Assembly (NCBI GenBank): GCA_013373005.1
Contig: JABXIP010000449.1
Location: 1-20,984, forward strand
Origin: Cytophagia bacterium
Lineage (GTDB): Bacteria > Bacteroidota > Bacteroidia > Cytophagales > Cyclobacteriaceae
Direction of reading: 5' to 3'
DNA length: 20,984 nt
Shown: in pieces, positions 1-7,850 of the stretch
Position numbering within the stretch: the first letter of the stretch is position 1
Layout: each line of letters starts with the position of its first letter
Translations under genes and position numbers: made by a program
The notes under the pieces: model-generated
What the model saw: only the letters and a program-made list of their open reading frames with translations
What the model was told of the DNA's origin: nothing
Databases searched by the model: none

Positions 1-435
1 CTTTCTTTGGTTCAAAAAGTTAAGCGAATCAATCCTGAAATAAAGATTATCGTTTTGAGTATGCACGATGAATCTCATCTGGTTAAGGAAATTCTCAAAG
101 AGGGAGTCAATGGCTACGTGCTTAAAAAGGATACAAAAGATGAGCTACTCGAAGCCATTTATTCAGTGAGAGGTGGTAAAATGTATCTTTCCAATGACAT
201 CAACTCCATGTTGGTTAAGAGTCTTTATGAGCCTGATGAAGGTAAATTACTTACCTCGCGTGAAAGAGAAATACTTCAGCTAATATCGAAAGAATACACC
301 AACAGAGACATAGCGGAAGAGCTATTTATTAGTGAAAGAACTGTGGAGACCCATAGGAAGAATATCTTTCGAAAAACGAAAACCAATTCCATTGTTGGGC
401 TCATTAAGTTTGCCTACGCCAACAACCTGATATGA
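1..435 (+). CDS. LuxR/NarL-family response regulator, 3' part
   Basis: The reading frame is open from the window edge, so the N-terminus, including the phosphoacceptor aspartate, lies upstream. The visible 144 residues begin in the second half of a receiver domain. The IVLSMHDE stretch carries the conserved Ser/Thr-position residue after beta 4, and YVLKKD carries the conserved lysine after beta 5. A linker follows, then a C-terminal LuxR-type helix-turn-helix starting at LTSREREIL, with the recognition region around ISERTVETHRKNI. This is the usual NarL/FixJ layout, so the protein should be a phosphorylation-controlled DNA-binding regulator. Its histidine kinase is probably encoded upstream, which is an inference. 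The TTG at position 7 is not the real start because the receiver domain is cut there. Its target is unknown; the repeated block upstream of the next genes is one candidate. Confidence 0.93.
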   Translation, partial: LSLVQKVKRINPEIKIIVLSMHDESHLVKEILKEGVNGYVLKKDTKDELLEAIYSVRGGKMYLSNDINSMLVKSLYEPDEGKLLTSREREILQLISKEYTNRDIAEELFISERTVETHRKNIFRKTKTNSIVGLIKFAYANNLI

Positions 436-714
436 ATCTATTTCAGGTATTTTATACTAATCAGAATTTCGACTAACCTTATTCTGCTTGTTTCAAAATT
501 AAGGCCACCTCTTTCAAGATGGCCCCAAAATCAACTAATGAACTGACACTACTCAGTTTTCATTGTCGGAAAATTGAAGAATAGATACCAACCAAAACAT
601 CCGTACTGCTGGGTATTCTTCATTGCAAAACGCTTATTATCCGTGCTGGCACTGACTGGTTTTTACTAGTGGCTGGGGATTTCAAGGCCATTATGCTTTG
701 GTCAACTTGGCATT
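436..714. other. 279-bp intergenic region
   Basis: No convincing gene is seen. Just after the regulator there is a weak inverted repeat, CAGAAT at 462-467 with ATTCTG at 481-486. A second one lies at 503-507/520-524 (GGCCA/TGGCC). Neither is followed by a clear T-tract, so neither is called as a terminator. The right half holds the first copy of the repeated upstream block (641-681). A TTTG at 697-700 is preceded by TA one base too far away to match TAnnTTTG, so no promoter is called. Confidence 0.6.
641..681 (+). repeat. Upstream block copy A, with a GTGCTGGCAC core
   Basis: This stretch resembles 1391-1431: by eye about 28 of 41 positions match without gaps (constant offset of 750). Better local runs include GTGCT.GCAC, TTTACT and GGGAT. 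It lies about 75 bp upstream of the lipoprotein start, and copy B lies about 87 bp upstream of the next gene. The core at 640-655 also matches the reverse complement of 1390-1405 at 15 of 16 positions. It may be a regulator-binding or promoter-proximal element, or a duplicated upstream region. The function is not known. Confidence 0.45.
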
Positions 715-1284
715 ATGAAAACCAAGGAAATTATAGTCGTATTACTGGCCTTATTTGTTTTAGTAGCCTTGGCCAGTTGTGAAGACGATGAAGGAACCAC
801 TCCCATTGATGACGAGGAGGAAGAAGAAATGACATCGGCACCCGAAAGTTGGGTTTTAGTAGATACGGATTCTTTTTTTGTGGCTTCTGCCTCGGCCTTG
901 CCGGGAAGTTCAAGCCCTTATCGATATCAACTTAATTTTGCCAGCAGAGCACAGTTAGACCAAAACAACAATGATGGAGGAGCGGCTAGCACTTTTTCCA
1001 TTCAGCTGGCATTTGAATCGAGGCCAACAGATACAGGTACCTTCACTTTTACCAATGACAGGTTCAGTATCAATTCTGATGAACTGAATTTATATCAGTC
1101 CTTTTTTGTGAATACCGGTCATGCAAGAGAAGACAATAATTACTTGTCTGAAGGTGGGGTAACGGTAGATGTGGATATCACTGATGGCGTGTTAACCTCA
1201 GACCTGAATGCTTTGACTATGATCAACGAGGCAGACGATGCAGACTCTTATACATTGAAATGGAGCTTACACCTCAGTTGGTAA
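715..1284 (+). CDS. Putative surface-exposed lipoprotein, unknown function
   Basis: The 189-residue protein starts with a lipoprotein signal peptide: Lys2 and Lys4, a hydrophobic core, and the lipobox LASC with the lipidated cysteine at residue 22. The cysteine is followed by EDDEG and, after a short gap, another acidic run (DDEEEEE). In Bacteroidota an acidic stretch just after the cysteine often acts as a signal for export to the cell surface, so surface exposure is inferred. The mature part is rich in Ser, Thr, Asp and aromatic residues in alternating patterns and is probably a beta-sandwich. No catalytic motif was recognised and I cannot assign a family. The ATG is preferred because it gives a complete signal peptide. 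It appears to be a single-gene unit; the next gene follows after 193 bp. Confidence 0.85.
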   Translation: MKTKEIIVVLLALFVLVALASCEDDEGTTPIDDEEEEEMTSAPESWVLVDTDSFFVASASALPGSSSPYRYQLNFASRAQLDQNNNDGGAASTFSIQLAFESRPTDTGTFTFTNDRFSINSDELNLYQSFFVNTGHAREDNNYLSEGGVTVDVDITDGVLTSDLNALTMINEADDADSYTLKWSLHLSW

Positions 1285-1305
1285 AATCTTCAAACATTTA
1301 ACTGT

Positions 1306-1360
1306 CGGTTACGGTTTTGGCAGCCTTCCACTTTTTCAGAGGAGGGCTGATCCGTAACCG
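1306..1360 (+). other. Two-tier inverted repeat between genes
   Basis: The outer arms CGGTTACGG (1306-1314) and CCGTAACCG (1352-1360) are perfectly complementary over 9 bp. Inside them, CAGCCTTCC (1321-1329) pairs with GGAGGGCTG (1341-1349), 9 bp with one G-U pair, leaving an 11-nt loop. It begins 21 nt after the lipoprotein stop. No T-run follows on the plus strand, so it is not a standard intrinsic terminator. It could be a 3'-end stabiliser, a terminator of unusual type, or a structured leader for the next gene. Confidence 0.6.
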
Positions 1361-1390
1361 CATATTATTCAGTGAATTGGATTGAAATAT

Positions 1391-1431
1391 CAGTGCTAGC
1401 ACGGACATGGATTTACTGGCTTTTTGGGATT
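1391..1431 (+). repeat. Upstream block copy B, with a perfect GTGCTAGCAC palindrome
   Basis: This is the second copy of the block described at 641-681. Here the core GTGCTAGCAC (1393-1402) is a perfect 10-bp palindrome, whereas copy A has one change (GTGCTGGCAC). The shared features continue downstream with TTTACT (1412-1417) and GGGAT. It sits upstream of the SnoaL-like/996-residue gene pair. A common transcription factor is possible. Confidence 0.45.
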
Positions 1432-1477
1432 CTAACGGAATCATATTCATCCGAACTTTCAACCAAAATCAGCTAAA

Positions 1478-2035
1478 ATGAAAAACACTAGATTCACAAC
1501 TTTACTCATCTTCTTGCTCTTTTCTGTTTCTATGAAAGGGCAATCTCAGGAAGAAGCAATTAAAAAGGATATCAAAACTTATTTCGATCTGCTTCAGGAA
1601 GAGAAAATTTCTGAAGCACTAGACTGGGTGCACCCTGACTTGATAGGGATGATTGGTAAGGAAATGTTCCTTGCCCAGTATAAAGAGATGCTCAAACAAG
1701 CCTCTTTTGGTGCAATGGAAATTAAGACAGTGAGCGAAGTTTACTCAACGGAAGAAAAGGGTGATTTCGCCCTGGTCAACTACAAATTTGCGATGGACTA
1801 TGATGTTTCTACCATGGAAGATCAGGCCAAACAAATCTTCTTGAGTTCTTTAAAGAGTCAGTTTGGTGATGCCACCTTAGAAGACAATGTGGTGAAGGTT
1901 CAAGCCGATAGAGAAATGTTCGCGGTAGCCAGGGCCGACTATGAAGGCTGGCGAATTCTGGACTATGATAAGGGAATGAAGATGATACTTTCCTCTTTCG
2001 TTCCCGAAGAAGTATTTACTCATTTTAACAAGTAA
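1478..2035 (+). CDS. Small exported SnoaL/NTF2-like protein, unknown function
   Basis: This is a 185-residue protein with an N-terminal signal peptide: Lys2 and Arg5, a hydrophobic stretch from about residue 8 to 18, and probable cleavage near KGQSQ. The mature part starts with an amphipathic helix (EEAIKKDIKTYFDLLQEEK) and a segment reading ALDWVHPDLIGMIGKEMFLAQY. Beta-rich segments follow, ending in a GWRILDYDKG stretch. This order, with a helix-bounded cone and a late tryptophan-containing strand, resembles SnoaL/NTF2-like proteins, which often bind small ligands or stabilise partners. The family call is by pattern only. The stop codon is 3 nt before the next start, so the two are almost certainly co-transcribed and possibly translationally coupled. 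The partner is therefore likely the 996-residue exported protein. Confidence 0.8.
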   Translation: MKNTRFTTLLIFLLFSVSMKGQSQEEAIKKDIKTYFDLLQEEKISEALDWVHPDLIGMIGKEMFLAQYKEMLKQASFGAMEIKTVSEVYSTEEKGDFALVNYKFAMDYDVSTMEDQAKQIFLSSLKSQFGDATLEDNVVKVQADREMFAVARADYEGWRILDYDKGMKMILSSFVPEEVFTHFNK

Positions 2036-2038
2036 GCC

Positions 2039-5029
2039 ATGAAAACCAAGACCATTTTACTGCTATGGCTGGTTGCAGTCATGAGTTTTGCTCAAGAAAT
2101 GAAGGTGCCTACCCTTGCCGATAAGGGTGTTAAGGGGAATGCAAAAACCATTGAATGGTACACCTACCAATTCGTCAACAACCAAGGACTAAGCTATGTG
2201 AAGAAGGATGTTGAAACATTTGACGAAGAAGGAAGGCTGGAGACAATCGTTAGTCATTTGGTGGCCAATAACCAGACCTATAAATATGTTTATACGGTCG
2301 ATAAAAAGGGACTCCTAACGGAAATGAAGATTGTGAACCCTTCTAACAACATGGCCTTACAGACTACCTCTTATGACTATAAAAAAGGCTTAGTGTCTAA
2401 GATTACCCAGGTTCAAAGCCCTAATACCGTAGAGCGAATTTATGAGTATAACGATGATGATCATCTTATTTCAGTGGAGGTCAAGCAAAATGGTACAGTT
2501 CAGCTCAATGAGTATTATGAGGTAGATGGTGAGGGTAGAAGAACTAAACTGAGCCGAAAGCTGCCTGATGAAACTGAGTCCAAAGTTATTTCAACCTATT
2601 CTTACGAAACCAAAGATGGACAACTGCTTACCAGTGAAAAGAGAAATACTGATCAGGGTGCGTTTGAAATCACCAAGTATACTGATGTTGCTACGGGCCG
2701 AGATATTTTAGAAGAAACTAAAAAGGTAAGCACTGCCCAGCAGGGGCATCAAAGACAAATTTTCGAAAACGATCAGTTTGGAAGCTGGATAAAAGCCGAG
2801 GTGATTGATGAACAGTTTGGAAGATCCAGGCTGGTTATTCGAAAAATCTCTTATGCTGATGGCACCGAAACTGGCAGAACTGAAATGAAGAGCCCTGATG
2901 ATGATAGGGGGCAGTTCATGCGAAAGAATGCTCAAATGCAATTGGCAGTTAACGGTAAGCTGGTTAAAAATGGCATTGCATATGATATTCCTGGTTCTAA
3001 TAATCGCCTGACTTATGTTTCAGCTGACAAAGCCTGGTACCTGCTCAAAGGCTATAATGTAAGCTCTAACATGACCAGTTGGGGTGAGGCGGAGATTATC
3101 ACCAATAAACCTGATGCGGTGCTCTATACTGAAGGATATGCCAATGTTGGCGGTATCCTTGTTTATCAGAATGGAGTGAATTTGTCTGAAGGAAGCACTA
3201 CTTACAGTGGTTATTCCAGCTACGAAATAGGTTCTAGTCATGTCGCTTACATCAGGCGTGAAACCAACAAAACTATGGTGGTTGAGCACCCTGATGAACT
3301 CAATGGAACTGTGGGGATTGGGGAATTAACGGGGAATAATTATTACTGGGGAAAGTCATCAGACTCCACTTACATACTTGCTGCGTTTGGCCGATCTGTT
3401 GGCCTTCAGAAACAGCTGGAAGATGCTGATGGCAATAAGCTGGCAAGCAGCAAGTCAGGCAACCTTTTCTATTGGTATTTCCTGCCAGACTTTAGAAAAC
3501 ACTTTAGTGAGGGAGAGGTTGGAGATGTTTTTCCTGCCACTTATTTGATAGATCCCATAAAGCAAATCAGGCAAGATGACTTGTTGAATGTAGATTTCTC
3601 TGGTTTCTCTTACGATAAGTTGGCCAATGGCAATTACCGATTGAAGTCTAAGGATGGAACTGCAGTAACCGGAATTGCCAGTAAGACTGTGAAAACTGGA
3701 GATAATGAATTGCTGGCATACTTTCCACTTACAGAGCAATACCTGAGAATGGATGGCTTCTATACTTTAGAAAATGGGAAGGAACACCTCAATCAAAGTG
3801 TTACCGTAATGCTCGATAGCAGTGCAAATGCCTACTACCTTTACAATGAGGGGCAAAGTATCACATTTTATAAGCCCGATGAAAGGTTTAGCAAATACAA
3901 GTTCAACTCACATAAACTGGATAATAATGAAAGAGTATTCGGTGCAGTGTTGTACGACTCTGCAGCCAACTATAGTTACGGAATGAATTACGACCTGGAT
4001 GGTTCAGCCATCATGGGCCCTATGAGACCACTGCCTTTGAATTCTGGTAATGTATACCTGCTCAAGCTTAAGGCAAACCGATGGGTAATTTTTGAGAAAG
4101 GTGAGAAGGTTTCAGATTATGACTTTAGTAAACTCAGAGAAGAGAAAGAGGTGATTCACTTTTATAAAGATGAAAACGGAAAGGTTAGAGCCTATCAATT
4201 CCCCGGTTTCTCGGAGGTTGAACCAGGAGCATTCATATATGCCTCCCATTTACAGGACAGTGAGGTTCAAAAGTTACTAACAGAACTAAAAGTAGACGCT
4301 AATCTTACAACGTCCAATGATGACAAGGTTGATTTGGGCAACTTAGAGTTCAGTAAAAAAGATGGAGTATTCTACATGACTGATGCCAATGGTACCTATG
4401 TTCAGAATCATCTTGGCTGGTTTGATTCATTCTACACTGATAATCTTATTGCTTATGACTCGTCATCACATTTTCTGTATGAACTCACGGGTTATAGTAA
4501 TTCAGAGACTATTGAAGAAGGAAAGGTGAAAGTTTTGCTCAATAATACCCAAGATGGTGTTATTCATTGGGGAGATAATAAGTCATTACTTCTTGTAAAT
4601 GGAGAATTACAGGTGGACGTTAGAAGGACCTATATCACTCAAAACTCAAATGATGTTATATGGAAGGAATTGATTTATAATCAGTCTAGCGGTGAAACTT
4701 ATAGATTTGAATATAAAAATGATACTACTTATAAGCTTTTGCCAGTTGAAAAGCTTCTTAAGAATGAAGATGCCGCATACCTGGTTAAAGTGGATGACAA
4801 ATCTTTCAATTTAATTTCTAAAGGAGAATTAGTGAAGGATGATAATGCCAAGTCTTATCCCTATCAGGGAGATTTGGTGCGCTTCTTCAAAACAGCAGAA
4901 GGTATTGCCAGGGCTTATAGGTTTAAAGGGTTCGATGCCGCTGAGGCGCTTGATGTCATTCCTGCCGAGATCATACCAGAGAATCAGCTTAAGCAACTGG
5001 CTGAGGAGATTAGCAAATCAAGGAATTAG
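2039..5029 (+). CDS. Large exported repeat protein with YD-like and duplicated C-terminal modules
   Basis: The protein has 996 residues, with a signal peptide ending at FA|QE (residue 18). Residues about 35-275 contain successive beta-hairpins with a Y-x-Y/F-D-x-x-G-x-L pattern (for example FDEEGRLETI, YTVDKKGLLTEM, YEYNDDDHLISVEV), resembling YD/RHS-type or MORN-like repeats of secreted proteins. Residues about 300-996 are long beta-rich modules with many Tyr and Trp. Residues 671-750 and 912-991 are clearly related: each has a strand YL(L/V)K(L/V), then a charged region, (V/L)(I/V)xF(Y/F)K, a short acidic or Gly loop, RAYxFxGF, and a final helix with LL or QL. A more distant third tail may lie at 495-510. 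No enzyme motif is visible. It is probably periplasmic or outer-membrane-associated and co-expressed with the small upstream protein. I do not recognise the family. Confidence 0.85.
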   Translation: MKTKTILLLWLVAVMSFAQEMKVPTLADKGVKGNAKTIEWYTYQFVNNQGLSYVKKDVETFDEEGRLETIVSHLVANNQTYKYVYTVDKKGLLTEMKIVNPSNNMALQTTSYDYKKGLVSKITQVQSPNTVERIYEYNDDDHLISVEVKQNGTVQLNEYYEVDGEGRRTKLSRKLPDETESKVISTYSYETKDGQLLTSEKRNTDQGAFEITKYTDVATGRDILEETKKVSTAQQGHQRQIFENDQFGSWIKAEVIDEQFGRSRLVIRKISYADGTETGRTEMKSPDDDRGQFMRKNAQMQLAVNGKLVKNGIAYDIPGSNNRLTYVSADKAWYLLKGYNVSSNMTSWGEAEIITNKPDAVLYTEGYANVGGILVYQNGVNLSEGSTTYSGYSSYEIGSSHVAYIRRETNKTMVVEHPDELNGTVGIGELTGNNYYWGKSSDSTYILAAFGRSVGLQKQLEDADGNKLASSKSGNLFYWYFLPDFRKHFSEGEVGDVFPATYLIDPIKQIRQDDLLNVDFSGFSYDKLANGNYRLKSKDGTAVTGIASKTVKTGDNELLAYFPLTEQYLRMDGFYTLENGKEHLNQSVTVMLDSSANAYYLYNEGQSITFYKPDERFSKYKFNSHKLDNNERVFGAVLYDSAANYSYGMNYDLDGSAIMGPMRPLPLNSGNVYLLKLKANRWVIFEKGEKVSDYDFSKLREEKEVIHFYKDENGKVRAYQFPGFSEVEPGAFIYASHLQDSEVQKLLTELKVDANLTTSNDDKVDLGNLEFSKKDGVFYMTDANGTYVQNHLGWFDSFYTDNLIAYDSSSHFLYELTGYSNSETIEEGKVKVLLNNTQDGVIHWGDNKSLLLVNGELQVDVRRTYITQNSNDVIWKELIYNQSSGETYRFEYKNDTTYKLLPVEKLLKNEDAAYLVKVDDKSFNLISKGELVKDDNAKSYPYQGDLVRFFKTAEGIARAYRFKGFDAAEALDVIPAEIIPENQLKQLAEEISKSRN

Positions 5030-5037
5030 ATTAGGAG

Positions 5038-5063
5038 TTGGGCTGATGTTTGGGTCAGCCCAG
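5038..5063. terminator. Convergent hairpin terminator
   Basis: TGGGCTGA (5039-5046) pairs with TCAGCCCA (5055-5062), 8 bp plus a flanking T-G pair, with an 8-nt loop. On the plus strand a T-rich stretch (GTTTATTG) follows, fitting an intrinsic terminator for the 996-residue gene, whose stop is at 5027-5029. The right arm contains the stop codon (5055-5057) of the opposing barrel gene, so both transcripts end around one structure. The T-tract on the minus side is weak. Confidence 0.65.
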
Positions 5064-7769
5064 TTTATTGAATTTGTAGCTGATGCTTATTCTGAATACT
5101 TGCCTTAACAACGCGGTAGACGAGTTTTCAATGTATTCGGCAGAAATTGATCGGTCCTGATCGGAAGCTTGTCTAAGGATATCATTAGCCATAATATTCA
5201 GGTCGAGTTTCTTATTCAGAATTTTCTTTCCCAGCGAGGCTGTCCAAAGTAGACGATCGAAGCTACCGAGATTACCTACTCCGCCATTATAGGAGTAAAC
5301 CAAATTGCTTGTAATGTAAAACTCCTCCGCAATGACCCATTTACCTCTAAAAGATCCTGTCCAAGAGAAGTAGTTGTTGCTAGGCTCTTCTGGGCTAGAA
5401 TTGCTTACGGTAGAATACCGGGGGGCAAAGCTGAGATTCAAGTCAAGTTTTTCTGAGAAGTGGCTGGCAGCTCCAAGTCCTAATGAATATCCAAGAGTTT
5501 CTGAAGACTGAAGTTGCTCATTGAGGTATTGTGGGTTGAATGCATAGTCGAAACTGAGTCCGTAGTTAATACCAATATCATCTTTCAATATTCTTTTAGA
5601 AGAGGATATGTTCACATTAACACTTTTCCCCCCTGATACATTCACAGGCCTGGAATATCTTGCTCCAACCGGTAAAACAAGGCCATTTGGACTATTGGTG
5701 CCATCGCCAACAATAGTGTAGTTGGTAGTGGCATTTTCCGAAGACCTTGCACTGATTTGTATAGAAGTGTACTGTTTACTTTCTTCATTATAGAGCATAT
5801 AGTACATCATTAAGTTATTACTAAATCCCGATTTTAAGTCCGGATTGCCCTGCCTTAGAAATAGAGGATTTGAATTATCCAGTACATCCTGAAGCTGCTC
5901 AGCCCTTGGAACTGTCATAGAACGGCTGAAGCTCATTTGAAGCTGTTTACCTTTTTCAGAGCGTCCATAGATTGAAAATCCAGTGTTTAATCCACTAAAT
6001 GAATTTTCTGTATCGACTACACGTGGATAAACCTGATCGTTTTTGATGAGGATATTTTGATAGGTGAGTCGAGGAGAGATACTGTATTTTTTTATTTTGA
6101 AACCGTAGTTCAGGCTCAGGCTATTATTCTTGTTTTTGAGAACGTACTGACTGGAACGAACCGGATCAAGGTCCGTGTAGCCTTGCGTCTGAGGGTCAAA
6201 ATCATATAAAAGCTGCTCGCTTTTGTCTTCTTCCATTTGGTTTTGATATCCTAGTTTAAGACTGGAGTTCTCCCCAATCTTTTCAGTAACTGCAACTGAG
6301 AAGCTTCTGTTGATAGCCATGTTATCTGGCTTAGATACCTGATCGAAAATTTGCTGTTGAATAGGCCCATCAGTAAAGATATTCTCCGATTTAACAGAGT
6401 CTGCTCCATCGGTTTTGTTGTGTGAATTAGAAAAGCTTAGGGAAAGAGTTCTGCCTTCTTTGGCAAATTTATGTCTCCAGCCAAAACGAGTATCCAGACC
6501 CAGTCTTTCGTTCTCCATATAGCCACGGTTGTCAGTAGAATTTAGCAAGCCACCGTTTAGAATTGTTTCTCCTTTTTTCCAATTAGTAGAAAGTGAAGAC
6601 GCTGAAGAAACTGACTGAGAGAAAGAATACTGGTTGTTTTTGGAGGGTTCATATCGGATACTGAGCGAGCCTGTAACATTGGTGTTGTCTCGCTCTCTCT
6701 CTGACTGCTCATTGTAAATTCTACCTTCATCAGAGGATTGAATATATTCTCGGCTAATGTCAGTTTGGCTTAAAGAGTTATTGTTACTCCATCTGAGTGA
6801 AGTACTGATTTCTAGTTTTTCATTCACTTCTACAGAATAAGAACCGCCTAAATTTTGTTGGCTGCCAATACCACTTGCTCCGCCTGCTTGCATCATTAAC
6901 AACCTTGAAACATCTGCTGAACTTATTTCCATGGGTATGGAAAAAGAGTTAGCACTGTTCAGATTGTTCCATCCACCGTTCAGACTATAGCGGTTTTTGC
7001 CTTTGAGATAACTAAAGCTGCCTGAGGCATCATACCTCCCCGGAGGGCTAATGGTGCCTCGGAGACTCCCGAAATAGCCTTTCTTCTTATCAGGTTTGCT
7101 CACAACATTCACAACCGGTGTTCTTTTGCCATCATCGTGACCTGTAAATTCTGCCTCTTCGGATTTCTGATCGATCACCTGAATTTGCTTAACAAAGTCT
7201 GCGGGAAGCTCTTTCAGCAGTGTGGCTATGTTGGCATTGAAGAAGGGTTTGCCATCTACCAGGATCTTCTCAATTTTTTTACCATTTATGGTTAGTGAAC
7301 CATCCTTTATTTCTACTCCAGGCATTTTCTTTAGGAGTTCTTCCAACTCTGAACCTTCGGGTACTTTAAAGGCTGCGGCATTATATTCAAGGGTGTCTTC
7401 CTTTACAATTACTTCAACAGCAGCCCCTTCTATGGTAAGTTCACCAAGCGTGGTGGTGCTTTCCTGAAGCATTATGGTTCCAATGTCTAGATCCTTTTCA
7501 AGTTTCAGCTCCTGAGTGTATGGATTGAATCCAACGAATGAAATGCTCAGTGTATAGTTTCCTGAAGGTATTTTAGTTAGCTCAAATTTTCCTTTGTCAT
7601 CTGTAACGTCAGACCTGAAAATGGAATCGCTTGGAGTTTTGAGAATTACGTTGGCGTAACTCAGTGGTTCGGAGCTGGTGCTGTCTTTTACTTCCCCCTC
7701 AATTTTAAAGTCTTGCGCATTCAAAAATTGAAAACTGAGGAGGAAGAGGAATAAGTAAAAGTATTTCAT
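5055..7769 (-). CDS. Outer-membrane beta-barrel protein (TonB-receptor-like), second of a tandem pair
   Basis: The 904-residue protein has a signal peptide ending at NA|QD (residue 18). Residues 21-102 form a carboxypeptidase-D regulatory-like (CarboxypepD_reg) domain, with the typical IPSGNYTLSISFVGF segment. Residues about 108-225 resemble a TonB-receptor plug, with LLKKMPGVEI, KILVDGKPFF, ELPADFVKQIQVID and EFTG..DGKR. The remainder is long, Ser/Asn/Tyr-rich and made of alternating strands up to the final SYKFNKLG, matching the outer-membrane beta-barrel families common in Bacteroidota. I see no clear TonB box and no SusD-like partner, so uptake by TonB is not proven. It is preceded after 81 bp by a paralogue in the same orientation and is probably co-transcribed with it. 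The substrate is unknown. Confidence 0.9.
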   Translation of the reverse strand: MKYFYLFLFLLSFQFLNAQDFKIEGEVKDSTSSEPLSYANVILKTPSDSIFRSDVTDDKGKFELTKIPSGNYTLSISFVGFNPYTQELKLEKDLDIGTIMLQESTTTLGELTIEGAAVEVIVKEDTLEYNAAAFKVPEGSELEELLKKMPGVEIKDGSLTINGKKIEKILVDGKPFFNANIATLLKELPADFVKQIQVIDQKSEEAEFTGHDDGKRTPVVNVVSKPDKKKGYFGSLRGTISPPGRYDASGSFSYLKGKNRYSLNGGWNNLNSANSFSIPMEISSADVSRLLMMQAGGASGIGSQQNLGGSYSVEVNEKLEISTSLRWSNNNSLSQTDISREYIQSSDEGRIYNEQSERERDNTNVTGSLSIRYEPSKNNQYSFSQSVSSASSLSTNWKKGETILNGGLLNSTDNRGYMENERLGLDTRFGWRHKFAKEGRTLSLSFSNSHNKTDGADSVKSENIFTDGPIQQQIFDQVSKPDNMAINRSFSVAVTEKIGENSSLKLGYQNQMEEDKSEQLLYDFDPQTQGYTDLDPVRSSQYVLKNKNNSLSLNYGFKIKKYSISPRLTYQNILIKNDQVYPRVVDTENSFSGLNTGFSIYGRSEKGKQLQMSFSRSMTVPRAEQLQDVLDNSNPLFLRQGNPDLKSGFSNNLMMYYMLYNEESKQYTSIQISARSSENATTNYTIVGDGTNSPNGLVLPVGARYSRPVNVSGGKSVNVNISSSKRILKDDIGINYGLSFDYAFNPQYLNEQLQSSETLGYSLGLGAASHFSEKLDLNLSFAPRYSTVSNSSPEEPSNNYFSWTGSFRGKWVIAEEFYITSNLVYSYNGGVGNLGSFDRLLWTASLGKKILNKKLDLNIMANDILRQASDQDRSISAEYIENSSTALLRQVFRISISYKFNKLG

Positions 7770-7784
7770 GTGTGTTATTTGTAC

Positions 7785-7814
7785 TTAAGCTAGGTCTAAC
7801 AGACCAAATCTTAA
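7785..7814 (-). other. Small two-tier hairpin between the barrel genes
   Basis: GGTCT (7793-7797) pairs with AGACC (7801-7805) around a 3-nt loop. An outer TTAAG (7785-7789) pairs with CTTAA (7810-7814). It lies in the 81 bp between the stop of the first barrel gene and the start of the second on the minus strand. No T-run follows, so it may be an intercistronic RNA structure that adjusts relative expression. It is short and could be chance. Confidence 0.3.
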
Positions 7815-7850
7815 AGAGGTTGGTGTTAATTGTTCATAATTTGTTACGAA

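Noticed and set aside
462..524. Terminators after the LuxR-type regulator
   Set aside because: The two inverted repeats are short or have mismatches and lack a T-tract, so they are mentioned only in the intergenic entry.
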